Source of the DNA: Sphingopyxis fribergensis
GTDB lineage: Bacteria > Pseudomonadota > Alphaproteobacteria > Sphingomonadales > Sphingomonadaceae
NCBI RefSeq assembly: GCF_000803645.1
Contig: NZ_CP009122.1
Coordinates: 2,208,501 to 2,272,500, forward strand
Direction: 5' to 3'
Length of the DNA stretch: 64,000 nt
Position numbers and translations under genes: made by a program. The notes below the pieces were generated by a model. That model was not told the origin of the DNA. It ran no database searches and saw nothing but the letters and a program-made list of their open reading frames with translations. Shown here one piece after another: positions 29,215 to 38,085 of the stretch. Each line of letters begins with the position of its first letter. The first letter of the stretch is position 1.

Positions 29215-29685
29215 TTAGCTGTGGTGGCGCAGGAGGCGCGCCGGATTGCCGGCGTAGGTACCGGGCTGGACGATAGATTTTGTGACGACCGATCCAGCGC
29301 CGATCACGACATCGTCGCAAATCGTCACCGGCATGATCGTCGCGTTCGAACCGATCGACACGCGATCGCCAATCGAGGTGGATTCCCATTTGCTCTTGTT
29401 GCCCCGCGCGGGGCCCCCGCTCGCGAAACGGTCGTTCACAAACATGACGCCATGACCGACGAAACAGTCGGTGCCCATCGTCACCAGCTCGCAAATGAAG
29501 CTGTGGCTTTGAACCCGGGTTCGCGCGCCAATCCTGACGTCCTTCTGGATTTCGACAAAGGGACCAATGAAAACATCGTCGCCGACGGTGCAGCCATAGA
29601 CGTTTGACGGCTCGACGACCGTGACATTGGCACCGCAGATCACATTGACGATGCCAACTGCCTTGCGATTGACGCTACCGGTCAT
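29215..29685 (-). CDS. Hexapeptide-repeat N-acetyltransferase, WbpD-like
   Basis: Left-handed beta-helix acyltransferase of 156 aa using acetyl-CoA. Hexapeptide repeats run through the protein: 'NVYGCTVGDDVFIGPFVEIQ', 'VRIGARTRVQSHSFI', 'TSIGDRVSIGSNATI' and 'VVIGAGSVVTKSI', ending 'AGNPARLLR' as in sugar acetyltransferases. 'GHGVMFVNDRFASGG' contains the loop with the likely catalytic Asn/Asp region of WbpD/FdtC enzymes. A GGAG box lies upstream of the ATG. Between the WbpB-like and WbpE-like genes, so likely acetylates the 3-amino group formed by the transaminase. Confidence 0.85.
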   Translation of the reverse strand: MTGSVNRKAVGIVNVICGANVTVVEPSNVYGCTVGDDVFIGPFVEIQKDVRIGARTRVQSHSFICELVTMGTDCFVGHGVMFVNDRFASGGPARGNKSKWESTSIGDRVSIGSNATIMPVTICDDVVIGAGSVVTKSIVQPGTYAGNPARLLRHHS

Positions 29686-29703
29686 TCTCTCACTCCACCC
29701 GCC

Positions 29704-30762
29704 TCAGCCGCGGCCGAGCTTGGCTACCTTGGGATTGAAACGGAGATCGACACGCCGCCCTGTTTCGATCGATTCATAGATGGCAGAGATCAGCTCGAGG
29801 CTGCGTCGCCCCTGAATTCCGTCGACCAGCTGGGGGCCCCCGTTGCGGATCACATCGACGACATGTTCGTAATAGGCCTGATGCCCAAACCCGTACACAC
29901 TGGGCGGATTGACCGAATATTTCTCGATCACGTCGGCGTCTTCGGGGCCGGCATCGAGGAAATTCCAGGTCTCGAGCTTGTTCACCGCGAAACCGCCGAT
30001 CACGACCGTGCCGCCCTCGCCAAGGATGGAAATCGACCCTTCGAGATCCTTGGGACGCGTCCCGCCGGTCGCCTCTATGATGCCGAGCGCGCCGTTGGCG
30101 AAGGTCAGGATCACCGCAGCCGTGTCTTCGGCCTCGATATCGACAAGGCGCGTCGCACTCATCGCTGACACCGACACGACATCGCCCATCATCCATTCGA
30201 GCAGGTCGACATGGTGGCTGGCCTGATTGGTCAGGACGCCACCATCGAGCGCCCAGGTACCGCGCCAGGCGTCCTGGTCATAATAGGCCTGCGGACGGCA
30301 CCAGCGCACGCGCACCGTTCCCATGACAAGTTTGCCGAACCTGCCGACTTTCAACGCCTCGCGTAGCTTGACCACGGGAACGTTGAAACGGTTCTGCTTG
30401 ACCACAAACAATTTCACCCCGGCTTCGTCGCAAGCCGCGATCATATGATCGGCGTCGGTCAGGGTCAGCGCCATCGGCTTTTCGACGATGATATGTTTAC
30501 CATAGGGCGCCAATTCGATGACATTCGACGCATGATTGCCGCTCTCGGTCAGCACCACGAACGCATCGATGTCCGCCTCACGCGCCATTTTGTGCATGTC
30601 GGTGAACCAGGGCACGCCGAACTGCTCCCCGATCACCCGCGCCTTTGCCTCGACAATGTCGCAGACCGCCGCGAGCCCGGCATTCTCGATCTGCTGATTG
30701 CCCAGCAATTCCGAATGCCGCTTCGCGATCCGACCGCAACCAACCAACGCCAATTTAATCAT
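29704..30762 (-). CDS. Gfo/Idh/MocA sugar dehydrogenase, WbpB-like
   Basis: NAD-dependent oxidoreductase of 352 aa that probably oxidises C3 of a UDP-N-acetylhexosaminuronate before transamination. The N-terminus 'MIKLALVGCGRIAKRHSELL' is the nucleotide-binding fold, 'HIIVEKPMALTLTDADHMI' carries the EKP motif, 'KLFVVKQNRFNVPVVKLREA' and 'GGVLTNQASHHVDLLEWMMG' (catalytic His region) are WbpB-like. ATG at 30762 is preferred over an in-frame TTG two codons earlier because of an AAGG box. First of the wbpB-D-E-like trio, downstream of the GumC-like gene with a gap of about 120 bp. Confidence 0.86.
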   Translation of the reverse strand: MIKLALVGCGRIAKRHSELLGNQQIENAGLAAVCDIVEAKARVIGEQFGVPWFTDMHKMAREADIDAFVVLTESGNHASNVIELAPYGKHIIVEKPMALTLTDADHMIAACDEAGVKLFVVKQNRFNVPVVKLREALKVGRFGKLVMGTVRVRWCRPQAYYDQDAWRGTWALDGGVLTNQASHHVDLLEWMMGDVVSVSAMSATRLVDIEAEDTAAVILTFANGALGIIEATGGTRPKDLEGSISILGEGGTVVIGGFAVNKLETWNFLDAGPEDADVIEKYSVNPPSVYGFGHQAYYEHVVDVIRNGGPQLVDGIQGRRSLELISAIYESIETGRRVDLRFNPKVAKLGRG

Positions 30763-30885
30763 CGTCAACCTTTAGTGATTTCAATGGGATATGCCAAAAA
30801 GGCGAAATCCCCATCCGGTGTCAAAGACACACCGCTGACTTCGCGATCTGATCAATGAGTGGTGATCGATTGCCGACCGCCTCTC

Positions 30886-33084
30886 TCAGCTCTCTGCCCC
30901 ATCCGTGCCATAGCCATAGCCATAGCCGTAACCATAGCCATAGCCCGCCTGACGATGCCTCAGCTTGGTCAGGATAAGACCGAAGACATGGGCGTGCACC
31001 GCATGGAGCCGTCCGAGCGACGCCTTGATACCGCGAACCGCGACGCCCTCGGCTTCGGCCACGAAAATGCAACCTTCGACCGCGCGCGCCAGCAGCGGTG
31101 CATCAGCCAGACCGAGAATCGGCGGAGAATCGATCACGACATGGTCGTAGTGCTTGAGCGCGTGGTCGACGAGGAGGAGCATACGATCGCTGCTCAGCAG
31201 TTCGGCGGCGCTAGGCGGCATCGGTCCTGCCGGCAACAGGCTCAGCCCCTTTGCATCAGTGTTAACGACCAACTGCTGCCAATCATTGTCGCCCGCAAGG
31301 AAGTTGCTGAGACCGGCCTTGTTGGCCTGGCCCGTGAACTGATGCATCGAAGGCGATCGCATGTCCGCATCGATCAGCAACACATTCTTGCCGGTTCGGC
31401 CCAGAACGGTGGCCAGCGCGAGGCTGGTCGTACTCTTGCCTTCGGCGGGCCGGGTGCTCGTGACCATGAGCGATTTGGGGACGCCGTGATCGGTCGAGAA
31501 TGCCAAGTTTGACCGGATACTGAGATAGGATTCCGACAAGGGCGACTTGGCATCGCGAAGCAGGTCGAGCGCGTCGCCCTCTCCAGCCTCCGGAACGCTG
31601 CCCAGCAATGGAACCTGCAGCAGGCGGTTAACCTGGCTCGGATCGCGAAGCCCTTCGTCGATCTGGTCGAGCGCGATGGTTGCGATCGCAGCGAGGCCGA
31701 GACCCGCGAGGAGCGCCAGCGCAAGATTGAGCAGCAAGTGCGGCGACGAAGGCCGGTCCGGCGTCTTCGCAGCATCCACCACCGAGATATTGTTCGCGCC
31801 GATGCCGGCGACACCAATTTCCTTGTAGCGCTGAAGAAGGCCATCATAGAGTTCGCGGTTGGTGTCGACCTCACGCTGAACAATATTATATTGGATGTTG
31901 TCGCGCTGCTGCTGGCTCATACGTCCTTTCAGCTGCTCGACGCGTGCGCGCAAGTCGCTCTCGCGAGCCGCCGCTTCACGATATTCGGTCGACCGGCTCG
32001 AAAAGACACGCCCTTCCTCGCGCGCGATACTCGAATCCAGCGCCCGGATCTGTTCTGCAAGCGCCTTGGCCGGCGGATAGTCGGGCTCGAATTGAACCAG
32101 CATCTTCGCATATTCGGCAGCGGCTTCCGCGCGCTTCTGGCGAATCTGGTTGATCCCGGTATTCGCCAGCGCCTCGGCCGTAACACCGCCGCCGCTGCGT
32201 GCCCGGCTCTCGGCGGCGATACGATCCGCCGTCGACTTCGCAAGCGCTTCGTTCAGTGCTTCGAGATCGCTCGAAACCAGCGTGCGGTCTACTTCGGTGC
32301 GTCCATCGGCACTCTTGCTCTTGCCCAGCGCCACGATGCCCTTTTCAGCAGCATAGTTTACGAGCTGGCGTTCCGAGGTCTCGAGACGGAGGCGAAGATC
32401 GGCGAGGCGTCCCTCGAGGAACTGACGCGCGTCCGCCGTAGATGCAAAGCGGCGATCCATGCTTTGAACAATGAACTGCTGGGTCCACATGTTCGCGACC
32501 TTCGCCGACAGGTCAGGCGACGCGCTGGTATAGCTGATATCAACCAGCGCCGAGCCGCGTATAGGTGCGACGGCAACATGGTCGAGAAGCAGATCTACGA
32601 CAAGCTTTTCACGCCGTTGCCGCTCGCTGGCGCTCAACCGGCCACCGTTGCCGCCAGAAAAAAGTGTGCCTTCGTCCGGGCTGATGTCGTGCGCCGCAAA
32701 AAAGGCATCGTTCGAGGCAAGGCGCAATTGTCGCGCAACTCGCTCGGCAAGCGACCGCGCTTTCAGCAGCGAATATTGGGTCTGATAGAATTCGATGTCG
32801 CGCCCGGCATCTGCCGATTCCAGACCTTCAACGTTGGTAACCTTCTTCTGGTCGCGACTGATCTCGATTCGCGACATCGCCGTATATTGCGGCGTCGCGA
32901 GGAGGGTCACGAGCAGGCCGGTTGCCAGCGCGGCAAGCACGACACCCGCGATGACCCACTTCCAGCGAAGGACCACCTGCCAATATTGAAGAAGGATCGG
33001 CGGGGCGAGACTGGCCTGATCCTCTTGATTGTCAGAAATATCGCCGACCGCCCCGGAAGGCATCGGGTTAATTGTTTGCAGCAT
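30886..33084 (-). CDS. GumC/Wzc-type polysaccharide co-polymerase with tyrosine kinase domain
   Basis: Inner-membrane chain-length regulator (Wzz domain) fused to a bacterial tyrosine kinase. Membrane helices lie around residues 41-63 ('WKWVIAGVVLAALATGLLVT') and 448-468. Between them is a long periplasmic coiled-coil region. The kinase has Walker A 'STRPAEGKSTTSLALA' near residue 540, Walker A' 'VLLIDADMR' near 570 and Walker B 'HVVIDSPPIL' near 648. The C-terminus is a Tyr cluster with six Tyr alternating with Gly, likely the autophosphorylation tail. ATG at 33084 is chosen because of an AGGGA box upstream and gives 732 aa; the frame is open back to 33174. No separate tyrosine phosphatase gene is adjacent. 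Confidence 0.92.
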   Translation of the reverse strand: MLQTINPMPSGAVGDISDNQEDQASLAPPILLQYWQVVLRWKWVIAGVVLAALATGLLVTLLATPQYTAMSRIEISRDQKKVTNVEGLESADAGRDIEFYQTQYSLLKARSLAERVARQLRLASNDAFFAAHDISPDEGTLFSGGNGGRLSASERQRREKLVVDLLLDHVAVAPIRGSALVDISYTSASPDLSAKVANMWTQQFIVQSMDRRFASTADARQFLEGRLADLRLRLETSERQLVNYAAEKGIVALGKSKSADGRTEVDRTLVSSDLEALNEALAKSTADRIAAESRARSGGGVTAEALANTGINQIRQKRAEAAAEYAKMLVQFEPDYPPAKALAEQIRALDSSIAREEGRVFSSRSTEYREAAARESDLRARVEQLKGRMSQQQRDNIQYNIVQREVDTNRELYDGLLQRYKEIGVAGIGANNISVVDAAKTPDRPSSPHLLLNLALALLAGLGLAAIATIALDQIDEGLRDPSQVNRLLQVPLLGSVPEAGEGDALDLLRDAKSPLSESYLSIRSNLAFSTDHGVPKSLMVTSTRPAEGKSTTSLALATVLGRTGKNVLLIDADMRSPSMHQFTGQANKAGLSNFLAGDNDWQQLVVNTDAKGLSLLPAGPMPPSAAELLSSDRMLLLVDHALKHYDHVVIDSPPILGLADAPLLARAVEGCIFVAEAEGVAVRGIKASLGRLHAVHAHVFGLILTKLRHRQAGYGYGYGYGYGYGTDGAES

Positions 33085-33273
33085 GCTATTCCCTGCCTCG
33101 AAGGCCAAAACTAAATATAATGGTCGAAATAGACCGGTCGCGAGGCGGCGATAGTACGCGTCCGCCACCGACATATCGGCGCTTCCGCTAGCTGATAACC
33201 AACATCATTGCCACCATTTTCCTGATTCTTCTTCGCACCTGCGGCATCCCGATCCCATCACATTTCCTACGTG

Positions 33274-34605
33274 CTATTCGCCGGAATCCACCGCCTTGGG
33301 ACCCGTTTCGGGCTTACTTGAGGTCAATGTCTTTCCTCCGCTTGCCGAGGTCAGCACGACGTCCGAAATCTCTGCCTCAAGACCGGTCTGGCCGCCGCCG
33401 CCCGATGCCTGAAGCTGGAGAAGTTGCACGCGGCATCCCGCGCCTATCACGATATCCGAGCCCTTCCCGCCGCGCGCCGCGTCCAGACGCCACAGCGGCT
33501 GTGCAACCACGGGTTCCATACAGCGCAGCCACCAGCCAACCGACCGGCCCTCACCTGGCGTCGTCGAAGCGACCTTGAACGACAGGCGATATCGCCCCGG
33601 CGCAAGAAACAGGAGCTTTTGCGCGATCGGGCGGGTCGTACCTGCATTCGCGTAGATAGCGAGCGAGGTGTGCTTAGTATTATCGTCGCGAACGACATTC
33701 GCCCCCGCTTCCGCGTCGTCCAGCAATTGCCACGCCGCCGGGCCGAAACTGCCGCGACGTTCCAGCGACTCCAGGCCGACCTGGGTCAAGAGATTGGCCG
33801 GCACCCCTGGAACACTGCGCAAGAGGCGATCGAGATCGGCATATTTACGCTGATGAAACAACACCCAAAGGAGCGCCTCGGTCTGCTCCCGGTGCGCTTG
33901 GGGATCGGGCGAACCGCCGCTTTCCAGCAGCAGATCGACGAGCGACCCCATGTCCGCGTCGGCGCTGTCCTTGGCGAAATTCACGAAGCTCACCGGCCAC
34001 GCAGCGCCGCTCTTGAAGTAGGGTTTCAGCGCATCCCGAATTCGCGGATCCTCGATCGCCTTCACCAGGCGCGGGTAGAGGATCTGCGGCGCAGACGAAC
34101 TCGTACGCAGCGCCGTGTCATAATGAGCGAGCGCGCCTTTCAAATCGTCGTTTTTCGCGGCGATTTCGACCAGAAATACCTGAGTGAGCACATCGCGCCG
34201 AGACAGGCCGGCAGCTTTGGCCATCAATGCCTCTGCCCTCGCCTCATTGTTCTGGAGACCGGCCGCCATTGCCAGCAGCCGGACGGCTTTGCCGTTGAGG
34301 GGTGCGTTGCGCCTCGCCGCGAGACTCCATGCCGCGATCCTTTCGGGTGGCAATTTCTTGCCAGACATTACAAGCGCATCGGCTTTTGCGGCGAGTGCGT
34401 CGCCTTCCCAAGGGATGAACGCAAGCGCCCGGTCCGGGCCTTTCAGACGCGCGACACCCGACACCGCGAGCGCGAACGCCGCGGCTGCACCAGCGAGCCC
34501 AGCCCCGGCCAAGACGATGAATTTGGCAATAGCACGACGATCGGGAAGCCGCTTCGCAAGATTGGCGATCAGCTTTTGGCGGCGTTTGCTGTGAAGCGGT
34601 GCCAT
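33274..34605 (-). CDS. Membrane-anchored TPR-like protein with C-terminal beta domain, unknown function
   Basis: I do not recognise a named family. The protein (443 aa) has a basic N-terminus, one membrane helix near residues 30-52 ('IVLAGAGLAGAAAAFALAVS'), then a helical, Ala/Leu-rich TPR-like region to about residue 290. A beta-rich domain follows from about 310 to 430, with 'LFLAPGRYRLSFKVAST', a CxxxxVQLLQLQ strand and 'GLEAEISDVVLTS', resembling carbohydrate-binding jelly rolls. ATG at 34605 has GGGAGG upstream and overlaps the O-antigen ligase-like stop by one base (TGATG). Its place between the ligase/polymerase-like protein and GumC suggests a periplasmic role in glycan assembly or export. 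Confidence 0.7.
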   Translation of the reverse strand: MAPLHSKRRQKLIANLAKRLPDRRAIAKFIVLAGAGLAGAAAAFALAVSGVARLKGPDRALAFIPWEGDALAAKADALVMSGKKLPPERIAAWSLAARRNAPLNGKAVRLLAMAAGLQNNEARAEALMAKAAGLSRRDVLTQVFLVEIAAKNDDLKGALAHYDTALRTSSSAPQILYPRLVKAIEDPRIRDALKPYFKSGAAWPVSFVNFAKDSADADMGSLVDLLLESGGSPDPQAHREQTEALLWVLFHQRKYADLDRLLRSVPGVPANLLTQVGLESLERRGSFGPAAWQLLDDAEAGANVVRDDNTKHTSLAIYANAGTTRPIAQKLLFLAPGRYRLSFKVASTTPGEGRSVGWWLRCMEPVVAQPLWRLDAARGGKGSDIVIGAGCRVQLLQLQASGGGGQTGLEAEISDVVLTSASGGKTLTSSKPETGPKAVDSGE

Positions 34606-36035
34606 CACTTGCCTCCCTGCCACGCAGCGTCTTTTGCGCGGTCGCCCGCGGCTCCGCCCCCGGCAAGCCAGAGGCTCGCCACGGCGGCGACGCACATCAT
34701 GATCGGAATTCGAACGGGGTAGTCAGGGACGCTGGCAAGGGCGAGCATCGCCACCATCACCGAACCCAGACGGGCGAACTGGGTCGTGCGACTGGTCGCC
34801 GGCTGGCGGCGCCATATCGAGAGAGTGACGCGGAAAAAGGCGAACACGCAAATAACCATCAACAGGACCGCGGGCAATCCGAAGGTCACAGCCACTTCCA
34901 GCCAGTCATTATGGGCGCGGTTGACAAAGAAGTGACCCAACATGCGGTTAGGCTCGATGACTTGATACGCATTGGCAAACGACCCGGAACCCGATCCCAT
35001 CGGGAAATATTTCCAGAAAAGTTCGACCGAAGTTTTCCAGAAATCCATGCGGGCTTCGTCGGCACTGTCACGATTCATGAGGCGCTCGATCGACTGCGCG
35101 CGCGAAAAAACAATGGTGAGCATCGCAAGAGCCAGAACCGCCATCCCGCCGACCAAGGGGAGCGGCTTGATCTGGAACCGCTTTCCGCCACGGCGAACCT
35201 GACGCCCGTCGGCCGGGCGACGATACAGCGCCGGGATCGACAGTAATCCGATCAGCGTCAAAATCAGCCCTGCACGCGATCCGCTCACCAAAATCAGCGG
35301 CAGCAGCACCACGCCCAGCGAGATCGCGAGCAGCCGGCGCCACTGCTGAGCGTCGATGGTTCCCTCAGGATTTGACGCAAAAATGGCCAGCATCGGAAAA
35401 AGCATGGCGAGCATCAGCGCGGCGTGGTTACGGTTCGCAAAAAATCCGACCGCCGAACCATTGTTTGTGATCCGGTACAGATAAAGCGGGCCATTCGGAT
35501 CACCGATGACCTGTAACAGCCCGAGCAGACCCGACAAAACGCCGAGTCCGATCAAAATAATCAGCAAAAGATGACTCTCATTGCGGCGCAGCTGCAGCCC
35601 AAGGAGAATCACTGCGAGCGGCGCGAACAAAGAGGCGAACGCGTGCCAGCCATTCATGGGAGTCAGGCTGAGCGGCCGCCAGATGTCACCGAGGCCAGCC
35701 AGACGGTCGAGTTCGGCAACCTCGGCGCGGCCGGGAAAGGCCTGCCAGACAGCAGGCGGCAAAGGGATGACGTGGGACAGGCTCAACGCAAATATCGCAG
35801 CCATCAGCGCGAGGAGCCAGCCGCGGCCCTGCCAATGCTCACGGCGGAAGGTGAAGAGCGCCGCGGCGCAGATCAATACCGAAACCGGGCGCAGGACGAC
35901 GAGTGACGTGGCATCGACCCGCGACGCGCCGCCCATAAGGAACACCAGACCCAGGAAGAACGCCAGCAACCAGAACTGAAGCGTAAGGGGGGCACGCGAA
36001 TGAGAAGGAGACTTCAAGCGACAAATCCATTTCAA
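34605..36035 (-). CDS. O-antigen ligase/polymerase family membrane protein (Wzy_C)
   Basis: Polytopic membrane protein of 476 aa with about eleven helices. The conserved ligase-domain region shows 'SAVGFFANRNHAALMLAM', 'SGSRAGLILTLIGLLSI' and, after a periplasmic loop, 'GSGSFANAYQVIEPN...RAHNDWLEVAVTFGLP', which is the WaaL/Wzy_C signature (R-x-H-N-D/x-x-x-E). It could be the ligase that joins glycan to an acceptor or a second polymerase. The start is uncertain, as no ribosome site precedes the ATG at 36035. Coupled to the TPR-like gene through TGATG. Confidence 0.85.
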   Translation of the reverse strand: MKWICRLKSPSHSRAPLTLQFWLLAFFLGLVFLMGGASRVDATSLVVLRPVSVLICAAALFTFRREHWQGRGWLLALMAAIFALSLSHVIPLPPAVWQAFPGRAEVAELDRLAGLGDIWRPLSLTPMNGWHAFASLFAPLAVILLGLQLRRNESHLLLIILIGLGVLSGLLGLLQVIGDPNGPLYLYRITNNGSAVGFFANRNHAALMLAMLFPMLAIFASNPEGTIDAQQWRRLLAISLGVVLLPLILVSGSRAGLILTLIGLLSIPALYRRPADGRQVRRGGKRFQIKPLPLVGGMAVLALAMLTIVFSRAQSIERLMNRDSADEARMDFWKTSVELFWKYFPMGSGSGSFANAYQVIEPNRMLGHFFVNRAHNDWLEVAVTFGLPAVLLMVICVFAFFRVTLSIWRRQPATSRTTQFARLGSVMVAMLALASVPDYPVRIPIMMCVAAVASLWLAGGGAAGDRAKDAAWQGGK

Positions 36036-36117
36036 AGTTTGGTACTTGGCTCTGGGGAGCCGGCACGCATAGCAGCCTATGCGATCCAGGCATCAGGCTT
36101 GAATGAAAGGACGATCC

Positions 36118-36861
36118 TTATTTCTGGAATGCCACGATAATCGGCGTTGTCAGCAACGGAATGATCTGGATAAAATCGCGGAACAAGCGCCGTGCGGACG
36201 AATCGCCCACCACGATCTTGTCATTCGCAAACACCGCCGGGTCAGCGTAATTGCCGCGCCGGATCGCCTGCAGATCATAAAGTGCGGCGTATTTCTGATC
36301 GTTTACCGTCCGGAAGATCACGACCTCGCTCAAGCGCGCGTTCTCGGTCGTTCCCTCGGCGGTCGCAATCGCCTGGATCAGCGTCATATTCGGCACAACC
36401 GGATGAAGACCGGGCTTCCCGACTTGGCCATCAACAGTCAGCTTCGCGCTTTCGACTTCCAACAGGCTGACAGACACCTGAGGATTACGAAAATAATTGG
36501 CGCGAAGGCGTGCGACAATCTGCGCTTCCAGTTCCTCGATCGACAGGCCGCCTGCATTGATCACGCCAGCAACGGGCACCGACAATCGTCCGCTCTTATC
36601 GATCCGGACGCTCTCGATGCTTGCGTCCGGGCTTCCAAATACGCGCACAGCCACAACATCATCGGCGCCGAGCTTGAAAGGCGTAGATTGGCCCGATTCC
36701 AGCCGTGCCACTGGTTCGGGCAGGGAATCGATGACGGTCATCGTACCGCCTGCATTCCCGACCGCCGGCTTTCCGCCACACGCCGAAACGGCCACTATTG
36801 CGGCCGAGAGGACCATCACACGAAGAACCTTAGCCGGGGTCCATTTCGAAATCGGCTTCAT
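36118..36861 (-). CDS. Polysaccharide export lipoprotein (Wza/GumB type)
   Basis: Outer-membrane secretin-like export protein. The N-terminus has a lipoprotein signal with lipobox 'VAVSAC', followed by the poly-export domain 'FKLGADDVVAVRVFGSPDAS' and 'VDKSGRLSVPVAGVI'-type sequence (here IDKSGRLSVPVAGV), then a SLBB-like domain around 'LTVDGQVGKPGLHPVVPNMT' and 'TLIQAIATAEGTTENA'. It has 247 aa, of GumB size rather than the 379 aa of E. coli Wza. It is the first gene of the long minus-strand operon; a GAGAAGAG box precedes the ATG. The partner co-polymerase is the GumC-like gene downstream. Confidence 0.92.
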   Translation of the reverse strand: MKPISKWTPAKVLRVMVLSAAIVAVSACGGKPAVGNAGGTMTVIDSLPEPVARLESGQSTPFKLGADDVVAVRVFGSPDASIESVRIDKSGRLSVPVAGVINAGGLSIEELEAQIVARLRANYFRNPQVSVSLLEVESAKLTVDGQVGKPGLHPVVPNMTLIQAIATAEGTTENARLSEVVIFRTVNDQKYAALYDLQAIRRGNYADPAVFANDKIVVGDSSARRLFRDFIQIIPLLTTPIIVAFQK

Positions 36862-37039
36862 AGCGTGACAGCTCTTCTCTCTGATTTAAATGAATAATAT
36901 CGTGATCGGCGCCAGGCGGAAATATCGCCATCGGCCGTTGATAAAGAGTCCACTAGCTTGCGCGGCATTTCGGTCAAGTCCGATTATGGACGCGCGCGGT
37001 CAAAAACGCCTGTATTAGTCGGCCCGGGATTACCGTTCA

Positions 37040-37816
37040 CTACGCCGCTTCGTGCTGGACCTGTACAAACCAATGGTCGGACTTGCTGAGCCCAATGGCT
37101 GTCAGCTTGCCGGTGGCATAGGCGCCGGTGTCGATGCCGATCCGGTTTGCCCTGCGTTCGACATCTTCGCTGATGGTGTGGCCGTGCACGACCATCCGGC
37201 CATGCTCGGATTCACTGCCAAGGAAATCTTCGCGAATCCAGCGAAGGTCGCTTGTCTTTTGCCGGTCGAGTGCAACGCCGGGCCGGACGCCCGCATGGAC
37301 AAAGACATAATCGCCATATTCGACCAGATCCTCACCACACCCCAGAAAATCGACATGCGACTGCGGGACGCGCCGGGGGAATATGTCCGCCAGTTCTTCG
37401 AAGCTGGTCGCCTCATATAGTGCGTCGTCGCGCAAGTAGCTGCGCACGGTCGCATCACCGCCGATTCGGATGAAATAGCGAAGTGCCCGGACCTCTCCGG
37501 TCAGCGCCGCCAGCATACATTCCTCGTGATTTCCGATCAGGTGATGCATCCGGTCGAACCGGTCGCGAAGCCCGATCGCGCGGTCGATCACCTTGTCCGA
37601 ATCGGGTCCGCGATCGACCAAGTCGCCGAGCAGAACCAATATGCACTGCTCGTGCGGGCGACGGCTGCGATCCGCATCGATTTCGTCCAGCAACGCCGCA
37701 AACAGGTCGTCCCGCCCGTGGATGTCGCCGATCGCATAGATCAGCGAGCCGTCAGGAACGGCACGCGAAGTCGGCGGCGCGGCGCGCGGTCTGGCAAAGC
37801 GCGAAAAAAAACTCAT
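37040..37816 (-). CDS. PPP-family metallophosphatase (Ser/Thr phosphatase-like)
   Basis: Calcineurin-like phosphoesterase with all metal-binding motifs: 'YAIGDIHGRDDLF', 'VLLGDLVDRGPDS', 'HLIGNHEECMLA' and 'VVHGHTISED'. These fit bacterial PPP phosphatases such as PrpA/PrpB and diadenosine tetraphosphatase-like enzymes. ATG at 37816 gives 258 aa; the frame is open to 37888. It lies directly upstream of the gumB-like gene in the same direction, with 178 bp between them. Whether it acts on the GumC-type kinase or another target cannot be told from sequence. Confidence 0.85.
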   Translation of the reverse strand: MSFFSRFARPRAAPPTSRAVPDGSLIYAIGDIHGRDDLFAALLDEIDADRSRRPHEQCILVLLGDLVDRGPDSDKVIDRAIGLRDRFDRMHHLIGNHEECMLAALTGEVRALRYFIRIGGDATVRSYLRDDALYEATSFEELADIFPRRVPQSHVDFLGCGEDLVEYGDYVFVHAGVRPGVALDRQKTSDLRWIREDFLGSESEHGRMVVHGHTISEDVERRANRIGIDTGAYATGKLTAIGLSKSDHWFVQVQHEAA

Positions 37817-38085
37817 GACCCGATGATAATCCCTATCCTGCCAGTCCGATCCCGGGGACACGTCGCAAAAGGCGCCGGCCCATAGCAATCGCGGCCCGCG
37901 GTTGCCACTCTTTCCGCGCCTTCATGCAGGTCCCGCCTTGCACGGGCATGAACGGCGCTGGATCGCCGTGACCCACGCGCTATGCATAGTTAAAGCTATT
38001 ACAACAGTTTCGCGCTATCGGACAGCCGACGCTGGCCAATTTCGCGAAAGGCCGGCAAACGAACCCATCTGCGAGCGAGACCCAC

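Noticed and set aside
30900..30960. Short tandem repeat resembling a microsatellite or CRISPR unit
   Set aside because: It is the in-frame Gly-Tyr codon repeat at the end of the GumC-like gene.
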